64,000 nucleotides of DNA from Candidatus Ichthyocystis sparus (GTDB taxonomy: Bacteria > Pseudomonadota > Gammaproteobacteria > Burkholderiales > 2013Ark19i). The position numbers were made by a program, and so were the translations under genes. Under the pieces are notes generated by a model, which made no database searches, was not told where the DNA came from, and worked only from the letters and a program-made list of their open reading frames with translations. Positions 40,004-49,221 of the stretch are shown here, in pieces. Location of the stretch: NCBI RefSeq assembly GCF_900078745.1, contig NZ_FKII01000061.1, forward strand, positions 230,371-294,370, read 5' to 3'. Within the stretch, counting starts at the first letter, position 1. The number at the start of each line of letters is the position of its first letter.

Positions 40004-40870
40004 ATGGACGTATTGCCTTGGAAGCAAAAACGAGAGTGTACCAAACTGGAAAAAAGACTGCGCCGGCAGGTTGGACAAGCTATACAAGATTTCTCAATGA
40101 TAAGCGATGGCGATCTAGTAATGGTTTGTATGTCCGGAGGAAAAGATAGCTATACTCTACTAGATATTTTATTGAAATTTTCACAAATAGCCCCAATTAA
40201 ATTCGGCATCATTGCAGTTAATATTGACCAAGGGCATCCAGAATTTCCTAAAGATGTTCTTCCAGCATACGCCGCATCTCTAGGTGTGCCCTTCCATTGT
40301 GAATATCAAAATACACTTGAGATAATTAACCGAGTTTTGCGACCACAAGATACCAAATGTTCTCTATGCTCCAGATTGCGAAGGGGAATTTTATACCGTC
40401 TTGCTGATGAGCTAGGGTCAAACAAAATCGCCCTGGGCCACCATCGAGATGACATTATAGAAACTTTTTTTCTAAACATGTTTTTTGGTGGAGTAATGAA
40501 AGCCATGCCACCAAGACTGTTATCTGATGATCATGCTCACATTGTTATCCGTCCCTTATCTTATGTTTCAGAGAAAGATACACAGCTTTGGGCAGAACAT
40601 AGGAAGTTTCCGATTATTCCATGCAACTTGTGTGGTAGCCAAAAAAATATGCAGAGAGCACAAATTAAGGAAATGTTAAACTCCTGGAGCAGGGATTATC
40701 CTGGCCGCGTTCAGACTATTTTCAAAAGCCTGTTTAACGTAGTGCCATCACATTTGCTTGATAGAAAGTTAGCTGAAAGTTTGTCTATGCCTACATGCGA
40801 ATCATCTGACCATGTTGATGGTGTTGCTTCGCCTGATGTGCATACAGGTACTATACAATGGGTATCATGA
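40004..40870 (+). CDS. ttcA: tRNA 2-thiocytidine(32) synthetase TtcA
   Basis: 288 residues. Thiolates C32 of certain tRNAs using ATP and a [4Fe-4S] cluster. PP-loop SGGKDS at 44-49, CxxC at 119/122 ([10 protein letters not shown]) and a further CNLC near 207-210. [19 protein letters not shown] is typical. Followed 25 bp later by the efflux adaptor gene. Confidence 0.95.
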   Translation: MDVLPWKQKRECTKLEKRLRRQVGQAIQDFSMISDGDLVMVCMSGGKDSYTLLDILLKFSQIAPIKFGIIAVNIDQGHPEFPKDVLPAYAASLGVPFHCEYQNTLEIINRVLRPQDTKCSLCSRLRRGILYRLADELGSNKIALGHHRDDIIETFFLNMFFGGVMKAMPPRLLSDDHAHIVIRPLSYVSEKDTQLWAEHRKFPIIPCNLCGSQKNMQRAQIKEMLNSWSRDYPGRVQTIFKSLFNVVPSHLLDRKLAESLSMPTCESSDHVDGVASPDVHTGTIQWVS

Positions 40871-40895
40871 TGACAATATTCTATGAGTGTTGTAT

Positions 40896-42047
40896 ATGGG
40901 ATGTAGAGAAATTCATTTCAGAAGCAGATGTTTTCTGGCACCACTCCTTATTGTACCCGTTTTACTTATTGCTTCATGTTTGTCTAGCGAACCTAACAAC
41001 GAGTTTGATACTGAAAACTTAGGATACAATAAGGAGCATTCGGTCGAATTTCTAAATACGGACCTGGACAGGGCTCGATATGGTAATTTGCGTAGTTCAA
41101 TACCAGTCATAGGCTCTGTTATCTCTTCTAATCAGGTCGATATTTCGACCCAACAGGCAGGCAATGTCTCTAAAACTATGTTTAAAAGAGGAGATTTTGT
41201 TCATAGAGGAGATCTTTTAGCATCCCTTGATAAGGAAATTTTTATTCACAGACGTGAACAAGCTAAAAGCCAGTATGATGTAGGCTCCTCTCAGCTTGTT
41301 CTTGCGCAGAAGGACTTTTCTAATACTCAACAACTTTACAAAAAGGGGTTTGTTTCTGATTTTGCTTTTGAAACAGCCAGCGCTAATTTGCAGCAAAAAA
41401 AGGCACAGTTAGCTCTTTACAAAGCCCAGTATGAAGAGATATGCGATCAAATAAGAGATGCTGATTTTTATTCGCCAATTAATGGATATGTTGCCGATTC
41501 TTATGTAAATACTGGACAAAGTGTTGTTCCTGGTCAGAAACTGTTTTCAGTATTAGATCTGGAGCATCTTGAGGCAAGTTTGATGGTTCCAGCAGAGAAT
41601 ATATTGCGTATTAAAATTAAAACTCCAGCAGAATTATTTATAGGAAATGCACACAAGCATATCAATTCATTTGTTTCCAGGATATCACCCAAGTCTGAAC
41701 CTGATTCTCACACATTTACAGTATTTGCTCCTGTCCCAAACCCAGGAAACGTCTTCAAGGAAGGAGTATTTGTAAAGGGTTTTTTAGTTACAGATGTTCA
41801 TCGCCATGCGATTGTTGTTCCTGAGGTTGCTATTCATGAAGAGTCAGGACGTAGTTTTGTTTATCTAATAAGTAATGACAAAATCGTTAAACAGTACGTA
41901 GAGACTGGCCTTATAGACAAAGTTCAAAGTTATGTTGAAATCCTATCCGGTCTAAAAAATGGCGATCTTATAGTATCAAAAGACCTAGGTTCTTTGGCCC
42001 AAGGAACATATGTAAAGATTGTCACACTTGCCGGCGGTAAAGCATGA
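40896..42047 (+). CDS. RND efflux periplasmic adaptor (membrane fusion protein), probable lipoprotein
   Basis: 383 residues from ATG 40896; a GTG at 40887 is an alternative. Bridges the pump and TolC. A signal peptide ends in LLIASC, a lipobox. Next come the lipoyl/barrel-sandwich halves (GSVISSNQVDISTQQAGNV, then FYSPINGYVADSYVNTGQ) split by a coiled-coil hairpin (about 105-160), then beta-barrel and membrane-proximal domains. Eight bases after its stop the pump gene begins. Confidence 0.93.
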   Translation: MGCREIHFRSRCFLAPLLIVPVLLIASCLSSEPNNEFDTENLGYNKEHSVEFLNTDLDRARYGNLRSSIPVIGSVISSNQVDISTQQAGNVSKTMFKRGDFVHRGDLLASLDKEIFIHRREQAKSQYDVGSSQLVLAQKDFSNTQQLYKKGFVSDFAFETASANLQQKKAQLALYKAQYEEICDQIRDADFYSPINGYVADSYVNTGQSVVPGQKLFSVLDLEHLEASLMVPAENILRIKIKTPAELFIGNAHKHINSFVSRISPKSEPDSHTFTVFAPVPNPGNVFKEGVFVKGFLVTDVHRHAIVVPEVAIHEESGRSFVYLISNDKIVKQYVETGLIDKVQSYVEILSGLKNGDLIVSKDLGSLAQGTYVKIVTLAGGKA

Positions 42048-42054
42048 GGAAATA

Positions 42055-45000
42055 GTGTTAATATCCAAAATTAGCGTAGGCAACCCAGTTTTTGCTACCA
42101 TGATGATGGCTGCTTTGGTTGTATTTGGGCTGTCATCTCTTCCTAAGTTGCCAGTGCAGCAGTACCCAGATGTTAATTTTCCGGTGGTGTCTGTAAAGAC
42201 CTTGTATACCGGTGCATCGCCAGATGTAGTGGAAACAGAAGTTTCAGAGCCAATAGAAAAAGCAATTAACACAATTTCTGGTCTGAAGGAGATAAGTTCT
42301 CGTTCTTATCAAGGACTATCAATTGTTACTGCCACTTTTTTGCTCAAGGTGGACACTAATGTGGCAGCAAATGATGTGCGGGAAAGAATAAGTGCAATTC
42401 GAGCAAAGTTTCCTAGTGGCGTGAGTGTGCCAGAAGTTTCACGTTTTGATCCAAATAGTAGCCCCATCATTTCTATTGCCATTCAATCCAACTCAAGATC
42501 TGTTGAGTATATAACTGATCTTGTAAAGCGAGTTATCGTTCCTCGATTGCAGACAACTGATGGCGTTGGTGCTGTTCATACCCTGGGCAGTCAGGCAAAG
42601 CAGATTACCATAGCAGTTGATCCAGATTTGCTAACCTCGTTTGGCGTTGGCGTGGAAAGTCTTTTAAACGTTATTAGTTCTGATAATCGCGACTTGGCAG
42701 TCGGTTCTTTTATAGCGGATGGTGGAAGAGAGCCAAATGTGGAGGTAAAAAATCGTGTAAAATATCCGCTAGATTTTGGATTATTATACATTTCCAAGGG
42801 AGTTCAACTTCGTAACGTGGCCAATATACTTATCGGCCGACAAGATCCGCAAAGCATGGCTTTAAGCAATAGCCAACCTACAGTAGGGTTAGAGGTTATA
42901 AAAACTGATGATGCTAATCTTATTGAGACAGTTAATCGTGTGCGTGCAACCGTAGATAAGATGAATGAAGAATTTAACGGAGATATTAGACTAGATATTG
43001 TTCGTGATTCCTCAAACAAAATTCGTGCTGCCGTAAGGAATTTCAGGAATACCATTATTGAGGGAGTAATTCTTACAATACTTACCGTCTTTTTATTTTT
43101 GGGATCTTGGAGATCAACAGTAATTACAGGTCTTACTGTGCCAATTACTTTAATAAGTTCTTTTGCTGGCATGTATGCCATGGGCTTTTCTATTAATTTC
43201 CTAACATTGATGGCATTGTCCTTGAGTGTTGGTTTTTTAATAGATGATGCCATTGTTGTTCGTGAAAATATAATTCGTCACTTAGAAATGGGAAAAGATG
43301 CAGTTCATGCCTCACTGGATGGAACAGATGAAATAGGACTCGCAGTAATTGCTACTACTATGACAGTTGTTGCTGTTTTTTTGCCGGTAGCCTTTATGGG
43401 GGGAATAATAGGCCAGTTTTTTAAGGAATTTGGAGTTACTGTTTCGTTTGTCGTTATCGTGTCCATGTTCGTTAGTTTTACTTTAGATCCGATGATGTCT
43501 TCTGTTTGGCACGATCCAGATGTTGGAGGAAAGTCATCTAATGTTTTCATTAAGCCTATCGTTAAGGCTATTAATTATATTCAAAAAGCTTTGTCATTTT
43601 TGTATGTTTTAGTGGTGAAATGGTGTCTAAGTCGTCGGTTAGTGGTTATTATTTTTGCAATTTTTGTGATGGGTTTGAGTATATACACTATTAGATTTTT
43701 GGGGGTTGATTTTGTTCCAGCCGGTGATTACAGTGAAATAATAGTAGATTTTCAATCTGCTGCTGGATCTTCCATATATGTTACTGCTGATAAAGCCAAA
43801 CAAATTGATGCAATTTTATATTCTTTTCCTGAAGTTTCCCAAACTCTTACTTCTATAAATTCCGAGTCATCTGGAAAAAGAAGCAAAACAGCAGGGCGTG
43901 TTTACGTTAAATTGGTGCCTATAAAGGACAGAAGTAGGTCTGTTAATGATTTAATTCCAATTATCCGTGAAAGATTATCGCGAGTGGGGGGAATTAGAAT
44001 AGGTCTTGTTGGTGTGCAAGGTCCAACAGGTAATAGAATGCCAATAGAAATTAAGATTATGGGAGATAATTATGTAGAGTTGAATAGGTTGTCGTCACTT
44101 CTAGTAAATAAGATGCAAGCTGCAAATATTTTTAGTGACACAAGATTGAGTACCGATGATTTACGACCAGTAGTAGAGATTAAAGTTGATACCACTAAAG
44201 CAGCAAGTATGGGTATGAGTGTTACTTACTTAGCCAATGCATTAAGGATTTTGGTTGGGGGAGATACTTCTGAAGTGTGGCAAGCCCCAGATGGCACAGG
44301 ATATACCGTACTATTAAGACTTAATTCATCCGACTTAAGGTCAGTGCATGACTTGTCTCATCTGTATATTGCCGTTCCTGGTACAGTAAAATCAAACTTG
44401 GTTCCCCTGTCTGAGCTTGTTTCTTTGAAACAAGTTCATATGAGTAACGTACGAGAACATATTAATTTGATGAAGTCTGTGAAAATTACCTCGGGTGTGC
44501 TTGTTGGCCGTAGTTTGAGCAAAGCTACCAATTTAGCCAAATTGTTAATTAAAAATTTACACATTCCAAGTGGGTACACAGTGAGTATATCTGGTGATAG
44601 TGAGGATATGAAAGAGTCTGTCGGCTACACTGTAGAGGCATTGCTGCTTGCTGTGGGATTTATTTATATGATTCTTGCTTCCCAGTTTCATAGTTTTATA
44701 GATCCAGTAATTATTATGACTACATTGCCGTTTTCTGTAATTGGAGTGGTAGGTGCTTTGGTACTCTTTAGATCTTCGTTTAACATATTCTCTATGATTG
44801 GTACAATTATGTTAATGGGGCTTGTCACAAAGAATGGAATATTGCTAGTTGATTTTGCCAATATTAGAATGCGTAAAGGGGATAGTGCTTACGATGCTAT
44901 TTTGTCAGCAGCCCGTACTCGTCTTCGTCCAATTCTCATGACGACCATTTCCATGCTGGCCGGTATGTTTCCTTCTGCATTTGGAGTAGGAGAAGGTTCT

Positions 45001-45150
45001 GAGTCCAGTGCTCCTATGGCACAGGCTGTTGCCGGTGGCGTGATTACATCAGCAATGTTAACGCTTATTTTTATACCTGTTATCTATACACTGTTTGATG
45101 ATATAAAGAGATACTTTGGTTTTCATCCGCGACTTGATGCGGATTTGTAA
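42055..45150 (+). CDS. RND-type (HAE1 family) efflux pump, inner-membrane subunit
   Basis: 1031 residues from GTG 42055, preceded by GAGG at five bases and giving the usual short start before GNPVFATMMM. Proton-driven exporter with 12 membrane helices and two large periplasmic loops. The TM4 proton-relay aspartates are in VGFLIDDAIVV and the TM10 lysine in GLVTKNGILLVDF, so it should be active. Substrate unknown: drugs, lipids or host compounds are all possible. It forms a full tripartite set with the adaptor before it and TolC after it. Confidence 0.95.
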   Translation: MLISKISVGNPVFATMMMAALVVFGLSSLPKLPVQQYPDVNFPVVSVKTLYTGASPDVVETEVSEPIEKAINTISGLKEISSRSYQGLSIVTATFLLKVDTNVAANDVRERISAIRAKFPSGVSVPEVSRFDPNSSPIISIAIQSNSRSVEYITDLVKRVIVPRLQTTDGVGAVHTLGSQAKQITIAVDPDLLTSFGVGVESLLNVISSDNRDLAVGSFIADGGREPNVEVKNRVKYPLDFGLLYISKGVQLRNVANILIGRQDPQSMALSNSQPTVGLEVIKTDDANLIETVNRVRATVDKMNEEFNGDIRLDIVRDSSNKIRAAVRNFRNTIIEGVILTILTVFLFLGSWRSTVITGLTVPITLISSFAGMYAMGFSINFLTLMALSLSVGFLIDDAIVVRENIIRHLEMGKDAVHASLDGTDEIGLAVIATTMTVVAVFLPVAFMGGIIGQFFKEFGVTVSFVVIVSMFVSFTLDPMMSSVWHDPDVGGKSSNVFIKPIVKAINYIQKALSFLYVLVVKWCLSRRLVVIIFAIFVMGLSIYTIRFLGVDFVPAGDYSEIIVDFQSAAGSSIYVTADKAKQIDAILYSFPEVSQTLTSINSESSGKRSKTAGRVYVKLVPIKDRSRSVNDLIPIIRERLSRVGGIRIGLVGVQGPTGNRMPIEIKIMGDNYVELNRLSSLLVNKMQAANIFSDTRLSTDDLRPVVEIKVDTTKAASMGMSVTYLANALRILVGGDTSEVWQAPDGTGYTVLLRLNSSDLRSVHDLSHLYIAVPGTVKSNLVPLSELVSLKQVHMSNVREHINLMKSVKITSGVLVGRSLSKATNLAKLLIKNLHIPSGYTVSISGDSEDMKESVGYTVEALLLAVGFIYMILASQFHSFIDPVIIMTTLPFSVIGVVGALVLFRSSFNIFSMIGTIMLMGLVTKNGILLVDFANIRMRKGDSAYDAILSAARTRLRPILMTTISMLAGMFPSAFGVGEGSESSAPMAQAVAGGVITSAMLTLIFIPVIYTLFDDIKRYFGFHPRLDADL

Positions 45151-45172
45151 TATTTTGATTTTGGGAATATAT

Positions 45173-45829
45173 ATGGATTTTGATGTTCTCCGTGAAAACA
45201 TGTTTGATACCCAAATGAGAACTTGGTCCGTTTTCAAGGAAAGGGTTTTTGAGATTCTAAGAAAGGTTAAGAGGGAAAATTTTGTTTCAAGTGAGTATCT
45301 AGGACAGGTTTTTTTTGATATGGAGCTTCCGCTGCTAGATACTTCTGAAATGATGTTTCCACCACGAGTTGAGGCTAGGCTACTTAGCTCATTATGTGAT
45401 CGTAACTATTCTTCAGCGCTTGTTCTTGGATCTGGAAGTGGGTATTTTGCCGCCTTGTTATCACGTGTGTCTAATGTCGTCTATTGTTTGGAGAGACACA
45501 GAAAGTTAGTAGATTTTTCCAAGAAAAATTTTCATTGCTCCAATATTGAAAATATAGATATCGTGGAGGCCGATATTTTTTCTTACAATTTTTCTTCAAA
45601 GAGGTTTGATACAATAGTTCTGTGCGGTTCTGTAGATAGAATTTCTGATAGATTTTTCTCGCTTGCTGAGTCTTACGCTGATGTAGTTGGTTTTGAAGGG
45701 GTTTTTCCTGCAGTTACAGCTGTTAGATATCACCGTAGTAACAACTCATCATCCTGGAAGAGATTAGAACTTTTTGATTACTATGTTCCCCCATTTGTGA
45801 ATGACAATAGTAGCTCATTTGAATTTTAG
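45173..45829 (+). CDS. Protein-L-isoaspartate O-methyltransferase family protein
   Basis: 218 residues from ATG 45173 (MDFDVLRENMFDTQMRTW). The SAM-binding loop reads ALVLGSGSGYFAALLSRV, followed by VYCLERHRKLVDF, and matches PCMT; the substrate region is diverged, as is usual for the copy in front of rhodanese-tolC in betaproteobacteria. Repair activity is therefore uncertain. 22 bp after the pump gene. Confidence 0.87.
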   Translation: MDFDVLRENMFDTQMRTWSVFKERVFEILRKVKRENFVSSEYLGQVFFDMELPLLDTSEMMFPPRVEARLLSSLCDRNYSSALVLGSGSGYFAALLSRVSNVVYCLERHRKLVDFSKKNFHCSNIENIDIVEADIFSYNFSSKRFDTIVLCGSVDRISDRFFSLAESYADVVGFEGVFPAVTAVRYHRSNNSSSWKRLELFDYYVPPFVNDNSSSFEF

Positions 45830-45844
45830 TAGATTTTGTTGAGT

Positions 45845-46171
45845 ATGAGACAGTTATTACCACGTGAGCTGAAGCGGTTGCTAGATGGTCCAAACGGTGA
45901 AAAACAACTGTTGGTCGATATTCGTTCTGCTGAGGAGTTTAGTATTTGTTCTATTCCTGGCTCTGTTTCCTTTCCTAATGACAGCATCTACGATAATTAC
46001 GATTCTTTGAATAAAGATCAGCCAGTAGTAGTTGTTTGTCATGGCTTTGACCGTAGTGTGTCAGTAGCTATTTTTTTAGAAAGAAAGGGTTTCAGTGATG
46101 TTTCTGTTCTCATCGGAGGGATAGATGCCTGGGCGCTTAGGGTGGACAATACAATGCCACGGTACAAATAA
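45845..46171 (+). CDS. Single-domain rhodanese
   Basis: 108 residues from ATG 45845; a TTG at 45836 is an alternative start. Sulphurtransferase fold with LLVDIRSAEEFSICSIPGS and the active-site cysteine Cys65 in CHGFDRS. A persulphide-carrying role is likely; the acceptor is unknown. Lies between the PCMT-like gene and tolC, a conserved betaproteobacterial order. Confidence 0.9.
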   Translation: MRQLLPRELKRLLDGPNGEKQLLVDIRSAEEFSICSIPGSVSFPNDSIYDNYDSLNKDQPVVVVCHGFDRSVSVAIFLERKGFSDVSVLIGGIDAWALRVDNTMPRYK

Positions 46172-46207
46172 CTAACAAATGGTGTCTCTAAGACATGTGG
46201 GGGGAAT

Positions 46208-47557
46208 ATGTTTTTAGACCGTTGTCGCTGGGATCTTATTTGTTTGATGGGTTTTTTGTTTACATTTTCTCAATCGGCAAAGTCAATTACTCTCAGCGAA
46301 GCTTATAATTTGTCAAAATCCAGAGACCCAGCGTATCTTTCCGCTCAGGCGCAAAAAAAGGTTGCTGATACCCTAGTTAGACAAGCTCAAGCTGGCTATT
46401 TGCCATCAGTTAGTGCATCTGCCGGTGTGCAGAGTACTTATCCTGCACCACTTCCTCCACATATACAATCTACCGCTCCAAAGCAATGGTATTTTGATAG
46501 CTTGTTTTCGCTTTCTGTTCAAGAATCGCTTGTTGATATGACCGTATCCAAAGCTGTAAAGTCTGCAAAGATGCGAGCTCAAGCAGCTTCATATACGGTA
46601 CAGCAGGAAGAGTATAACTTAGCTACACGTGTAATGGATGCTTATTTAGCTGTTTCATCAGCGCAGGAGAAATTGGAAAGTCTATATGCCCGACGCAAGG
46701 TACTATTGGAACAAATGCGCCAAGCTCGAAGAAAATTTGATTCAGGTACTGCTACAATTGCTGATGTTCAGTATAGCCAAGCTCAATACTCTTTATCTAC
46801 GGCTGATATTGTTTCTGCCCAAGCCCTAGAAAGATCATCTATGGCTGCCTTGCGTATACTAGTAGGACAGCAGGTTGATAAAGTTGATACTCTATCTATT
46901 GATAATTTGGGCCCACTTAATATGAAGGCCATAAATTATCCATTGAATTACTGGATATCTACAGCCAGATTGAAATCTCCCTCTATACTGACTAAGTACA
47001 TGCTTCTTAGTGCCGCAAAGAATGATATAAGTACGCAAAAAGCAGCTCACTTTCCCATTTTAAAGTTAACTGCGACATCCAAATATAATAGCTTAGATTT
47101 AACGTCTGCGGTACCAAGCGCATTTCAACCTAGTTTGGTTGTGGGTGTACAACTTACTATACCCCTCTTTTTGGGAGGGGCAGTTTCCGCAAAGGTAGAT
47201 GAATTTATACATAGATCAGTTGCTGCTTATGAGGATTACAGACAGACCCTAAATCAGATCAATTTGATGACAGAACAAAGCTACCTGAATTTTATGAATG
47301 GTCTTAACCATATTAATGCCATGAAGATAGCTTTGTCCTCTGAAAAAACAGCTCTATCAGCAAATCAGTTGGGATACCGTACTGGAACTAAAATCCTACT
47401 AGACGTGCTAGCAGCAGAAAATCAGGTTTACACTCTAGAGTCACAATTGGTGTCCGAAGTAGTTTCTACTCTTAAGTCATATGTTAATTTAAAAATAAAT
47501 GCAGGTGTATTTTCTGTTGATGATTTAAAATTCGTCGATTCTTGTCTAGTAGAATGA
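46208..47557 (+). CDS. tolC: Outer-membrane efflux channel TolC
   Basis: 449 residues. A signal peptide (to about residue 26, ending QSAKS) is followed by two outer-membrane-efflux repeats: ITLSEAYNLSKSRDPAYLSA, then a second half ending NQLGYRTGTKILLDVLAAE. Trimeric channel for the RND pump and, if present, type I secretion. Last gene of the ttcA-to-tolC run. Confidence 0.94.
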   Translation: MFLDRCRWDLICLMGFLFTFSQSAKSITLSEAYNLSKSRDPAYLSAQAQKKVADTLVRQAQAGYLPSVSASAGVQSTYPAPLPPHIQSTAPKQWYFDSLFSLSVQESLVDMTVSKAVKSAKMRAQAASYTVQQEEYNLATRVMDAYLAVSSAQEKLESLYARRKVLLEQMRQARRKFDSGTATIADVQYSQAQYSLSTADIVSAQALERSSMAALRILVGQQVDKVDTLSIDNLGPLNMKAINYPLNYWISTARLKSPSILTKYMLLSAAKNDISTQKAAHFPILKLTATSKYNSLDLTSAVPSAFQPSLVVGVQLTIPLFLGGAVSAKVDEFIHRSVAAYEDYRQTLNQINLMTEQSYLNFMNGLNHINAMKIALSSEKTALSANQLGYRTGTKILLDVLAAENQVYTLESQLVSEVVSTLKSYVNLKINAGVFSVDDLKFVDSCLVE

Positions 47558-47621
47558 GCTCTTGTATTAGTGCTCTCAGTGCAACTTGTTCTACACTATT
47601 TAGGACTTTAAGGGTGCTGTG

Positions 47622-47688
47622 ATTAGTCATTATTTGAGTGAATTAAGTAAGTGGATACCGATTAATTCAACTATGCGGCGTGACTAAT
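47622..47688. repeat. Nested inverted repeat downstream of tolC
   Basis: Outer arms ATTAGTCA (47622-47629) and TGACTAAT (47681-47688); inner arms TGAATTAA (47639-47646) and TTAATTCA (47662-47669); apical loop 15 nt. The order would fold as two stacked stems. It could mark the tolC 3' end or a structured RNA. Confidence 0.6.
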
Positions 47689-47911
47689 TTAATTTAAGAC
47701 TTACACAATATAACTAGTGCACGTATATGTGTATTTATGTGCTAGCTGCAGTTACTGTGGTGATAGCAGTTTTGATGCCAAATAGTCCGATGCTATTAAC
47801 TTGATGAATTTTGTTAGTTCATAAATCTAATCTTATATCTGTATTGGCCGCGGCTGTATCATATTATTTGATGTACATGTTTATTTTGATATATACGCTT
47901 ATTTTGTTGTG

Positions 47912-47932
47912 ATTTCTATCCTACATAGAAAT
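47912..47932. repeat. 7-bp-arm hairpin in the region before the orphan gene
   Basis: ATTTCTA (47912-47918), 7-nt loop, TAGAAAT (47926-47932). Perfect but short and AT-rich; no T-run follows. Confidence 0.45.
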
Positions 47933-48165
47933 GATGTGTGCTGGTTGTACCTAATCTTAACTGTGATAGGTGTGTATAATCGTAATTGCTAATGCCGGTG
48001 TGGAGTGATATAGGAGAAACTTGTAGCCGGGGCTTGTGTGCTGTGTCCACAGGTTGCACGAGGTACTAAAATAAGAATGAATGGGTAAAAGGGGAAGAAC
48101 GCCCAAAAATAAAAAGAGCGTTCATCATACGAGAATAATGAAATATAAAATTTGATGGTGATATT

Positions 48166-49221
48166 ATGCTTGGCGTTGGTAGTGCTGATGTAGGTGAAGT
48201 CTGTGAAGGTGCTAGCGGTGAGCCTGTAGCTGGTTCGTCGTCATCTTTATTGGGTAGTGTGGGTGGCGATATTCCTCTGACATGTAGTGCGGGTGAAGTT
48301 ACTGCTCTGTCATCCATCTGTTGCATGACGGTTAGGGCTCGTGAAAGTTCTTTTTCCTCTTCTTCTAGTGATGACTGCGATGAAGATATTGGATCTCTTA
48401 GGGATATACTAAGAAGTCATTCCTCTACATATTATGGCAACATGAGGGATTGCTATAGTTTACGCCGGGATTGCAATATTTCTATCTTGGGTATATCAGG
48501 TACCCTATATCGTTTGAGTTCAGGTGGTGAATCTTGTGTTCAATCTGGTGAATGTGAGTCCCTTTGCGTTATGCTTGGGGTTGCTGCTGGACTAATTGAG
48601 AGTTCTCAGAAGCTACTAGAAAGTATTTTTGGTAAAGTGACGTTCCTTTACCACAATAGAGAAAGACTTTTGTGTAGGGGTTATGCTGTTTGTTCTATGA
48701 GACTAACTCAGATTATTAGAGAAGAATTGGGGGAAGGTTCTGCATCGGCAGAGTCGTCTTCTTCTAGTGGTGAATCTGATGAAGAAGTTGAGGTAACAAT
48801 CTCTCCTGAGGGTCCTAAAAAACATAGCGTACGTTTGGGAGGGTCTGAAATTAATGTATTAATGTCAATATTAAGAAATTTTTGTTCGTATTTTTGCTCT
48901 TATGTCTTGGAGTTGGTGTCATTGTTGGAACACATTGCTGATAGTGGTGTATTTGCCAGTTTGGATGAAGAAATTAGATCTCTTATCAATTGTGCTAGTG
49001 AAGCGATGTTGACTGGTGAAATGATTGTTAGGGTTGCTGGGAGAACTATTATGTGTATTGGTAGTCGTCCCCTTGATCCTATTGGAGAGGAAAGTTCTGT
49101 TGGTGAGGAGGAGGATGCAGCAGGTTATATAGAAGTAAGGAGAAGTTATCTTAGACGTGAGTTCAGACGTAGTCTCGCCAGTAGCTGTACTCTCCCTGCA
49201 GTTGCTGAGGGATCTGATTAA
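48166..49221 (+). CDS. Orphan Ser/Cys-rich acidic protein of unknown function
   Basis: 351 residues; I recognise no family. ATG is preceded by GGTGA. Two mostly helical segments (about 77-190 and 215-305) are separated by Ser/acidic low-complexity tracts at 61-75 (SSFSSSSSDDCDEDI) and 192-210, with a third Glu-rich stretch at 307-317 and an Arg-rich tail (325-336). There are 17 cysteines, a high share for a cytoplasmic protein. No classical signal peptide. The unusual composition resembles secreted effectors of host-associated bacteria, but that is inference. Preceded by 608 bp without genes and overlapping gshB by 4 bp convergently. Confidence 0.75.
   Translation: MLGVGSADVGEVCEGASGEPVAGSSSSLLGSVGGDIPLTCSAGEVTALSSICCMTVRARESSFSSSSSDDCDEDIGSLRDILRSHSSTYYGNMRDCYSLRRDCNISILGISGTLYRLSSGGESCVQSGECESLCVMLGVAAGLIESSQKLLESIFGKVTFLYHNRERLLCRGYAVCSMRLTQIIREELGEGSASAESSSSSGESDEEVEVTISPEGPKKHSVRLGGSEINVLMSILRNFCSYFCSYVLELVSLLEHIADSGVFASLDEEIRSLINCASEAMLTGEMIVRVAGRTIMCIGSRPLDPIGEESSVGEEEDAAGYIEVRRSYLRREFRRSLASSCTLPAVAEGSD

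Larger units (their letters stand above)
47558..48165. other. 608-bp stretch without a recognised gene
   Basis: No coding frame, tRNA or rRNA was recognised. It is AT-rich and holds a nested inverted repeat (47622-47688), a 7-bp-arm hairpin (47912-47932) and a TATAAT at 47975-47980 lacking a good -35. It separates tolC from the orphan gene and may hold its promoter, a small RNA, or decayed sequence. Confidence 0.6.

Noticed and set aside
45173..45829. Naming the PCMT-like gene pcm
   Set aside because: The SAM loop fits but the substrate-binding part is diverged, so repair of isoaspartate is not assured.
47945..47980. Promoter TTGTAC ... TATAAT upstream of the orphan gene
   Set aside because: The spacer would be 24 bp and no better -35 sits 16-18 bp before the TATAAT.
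48097..48123. GAACGC / GCGTTC hairpin just before the orphan gene
   Set aside because: Only six pairs with a 15-nt loop and no T-run on either strand; likely chance.
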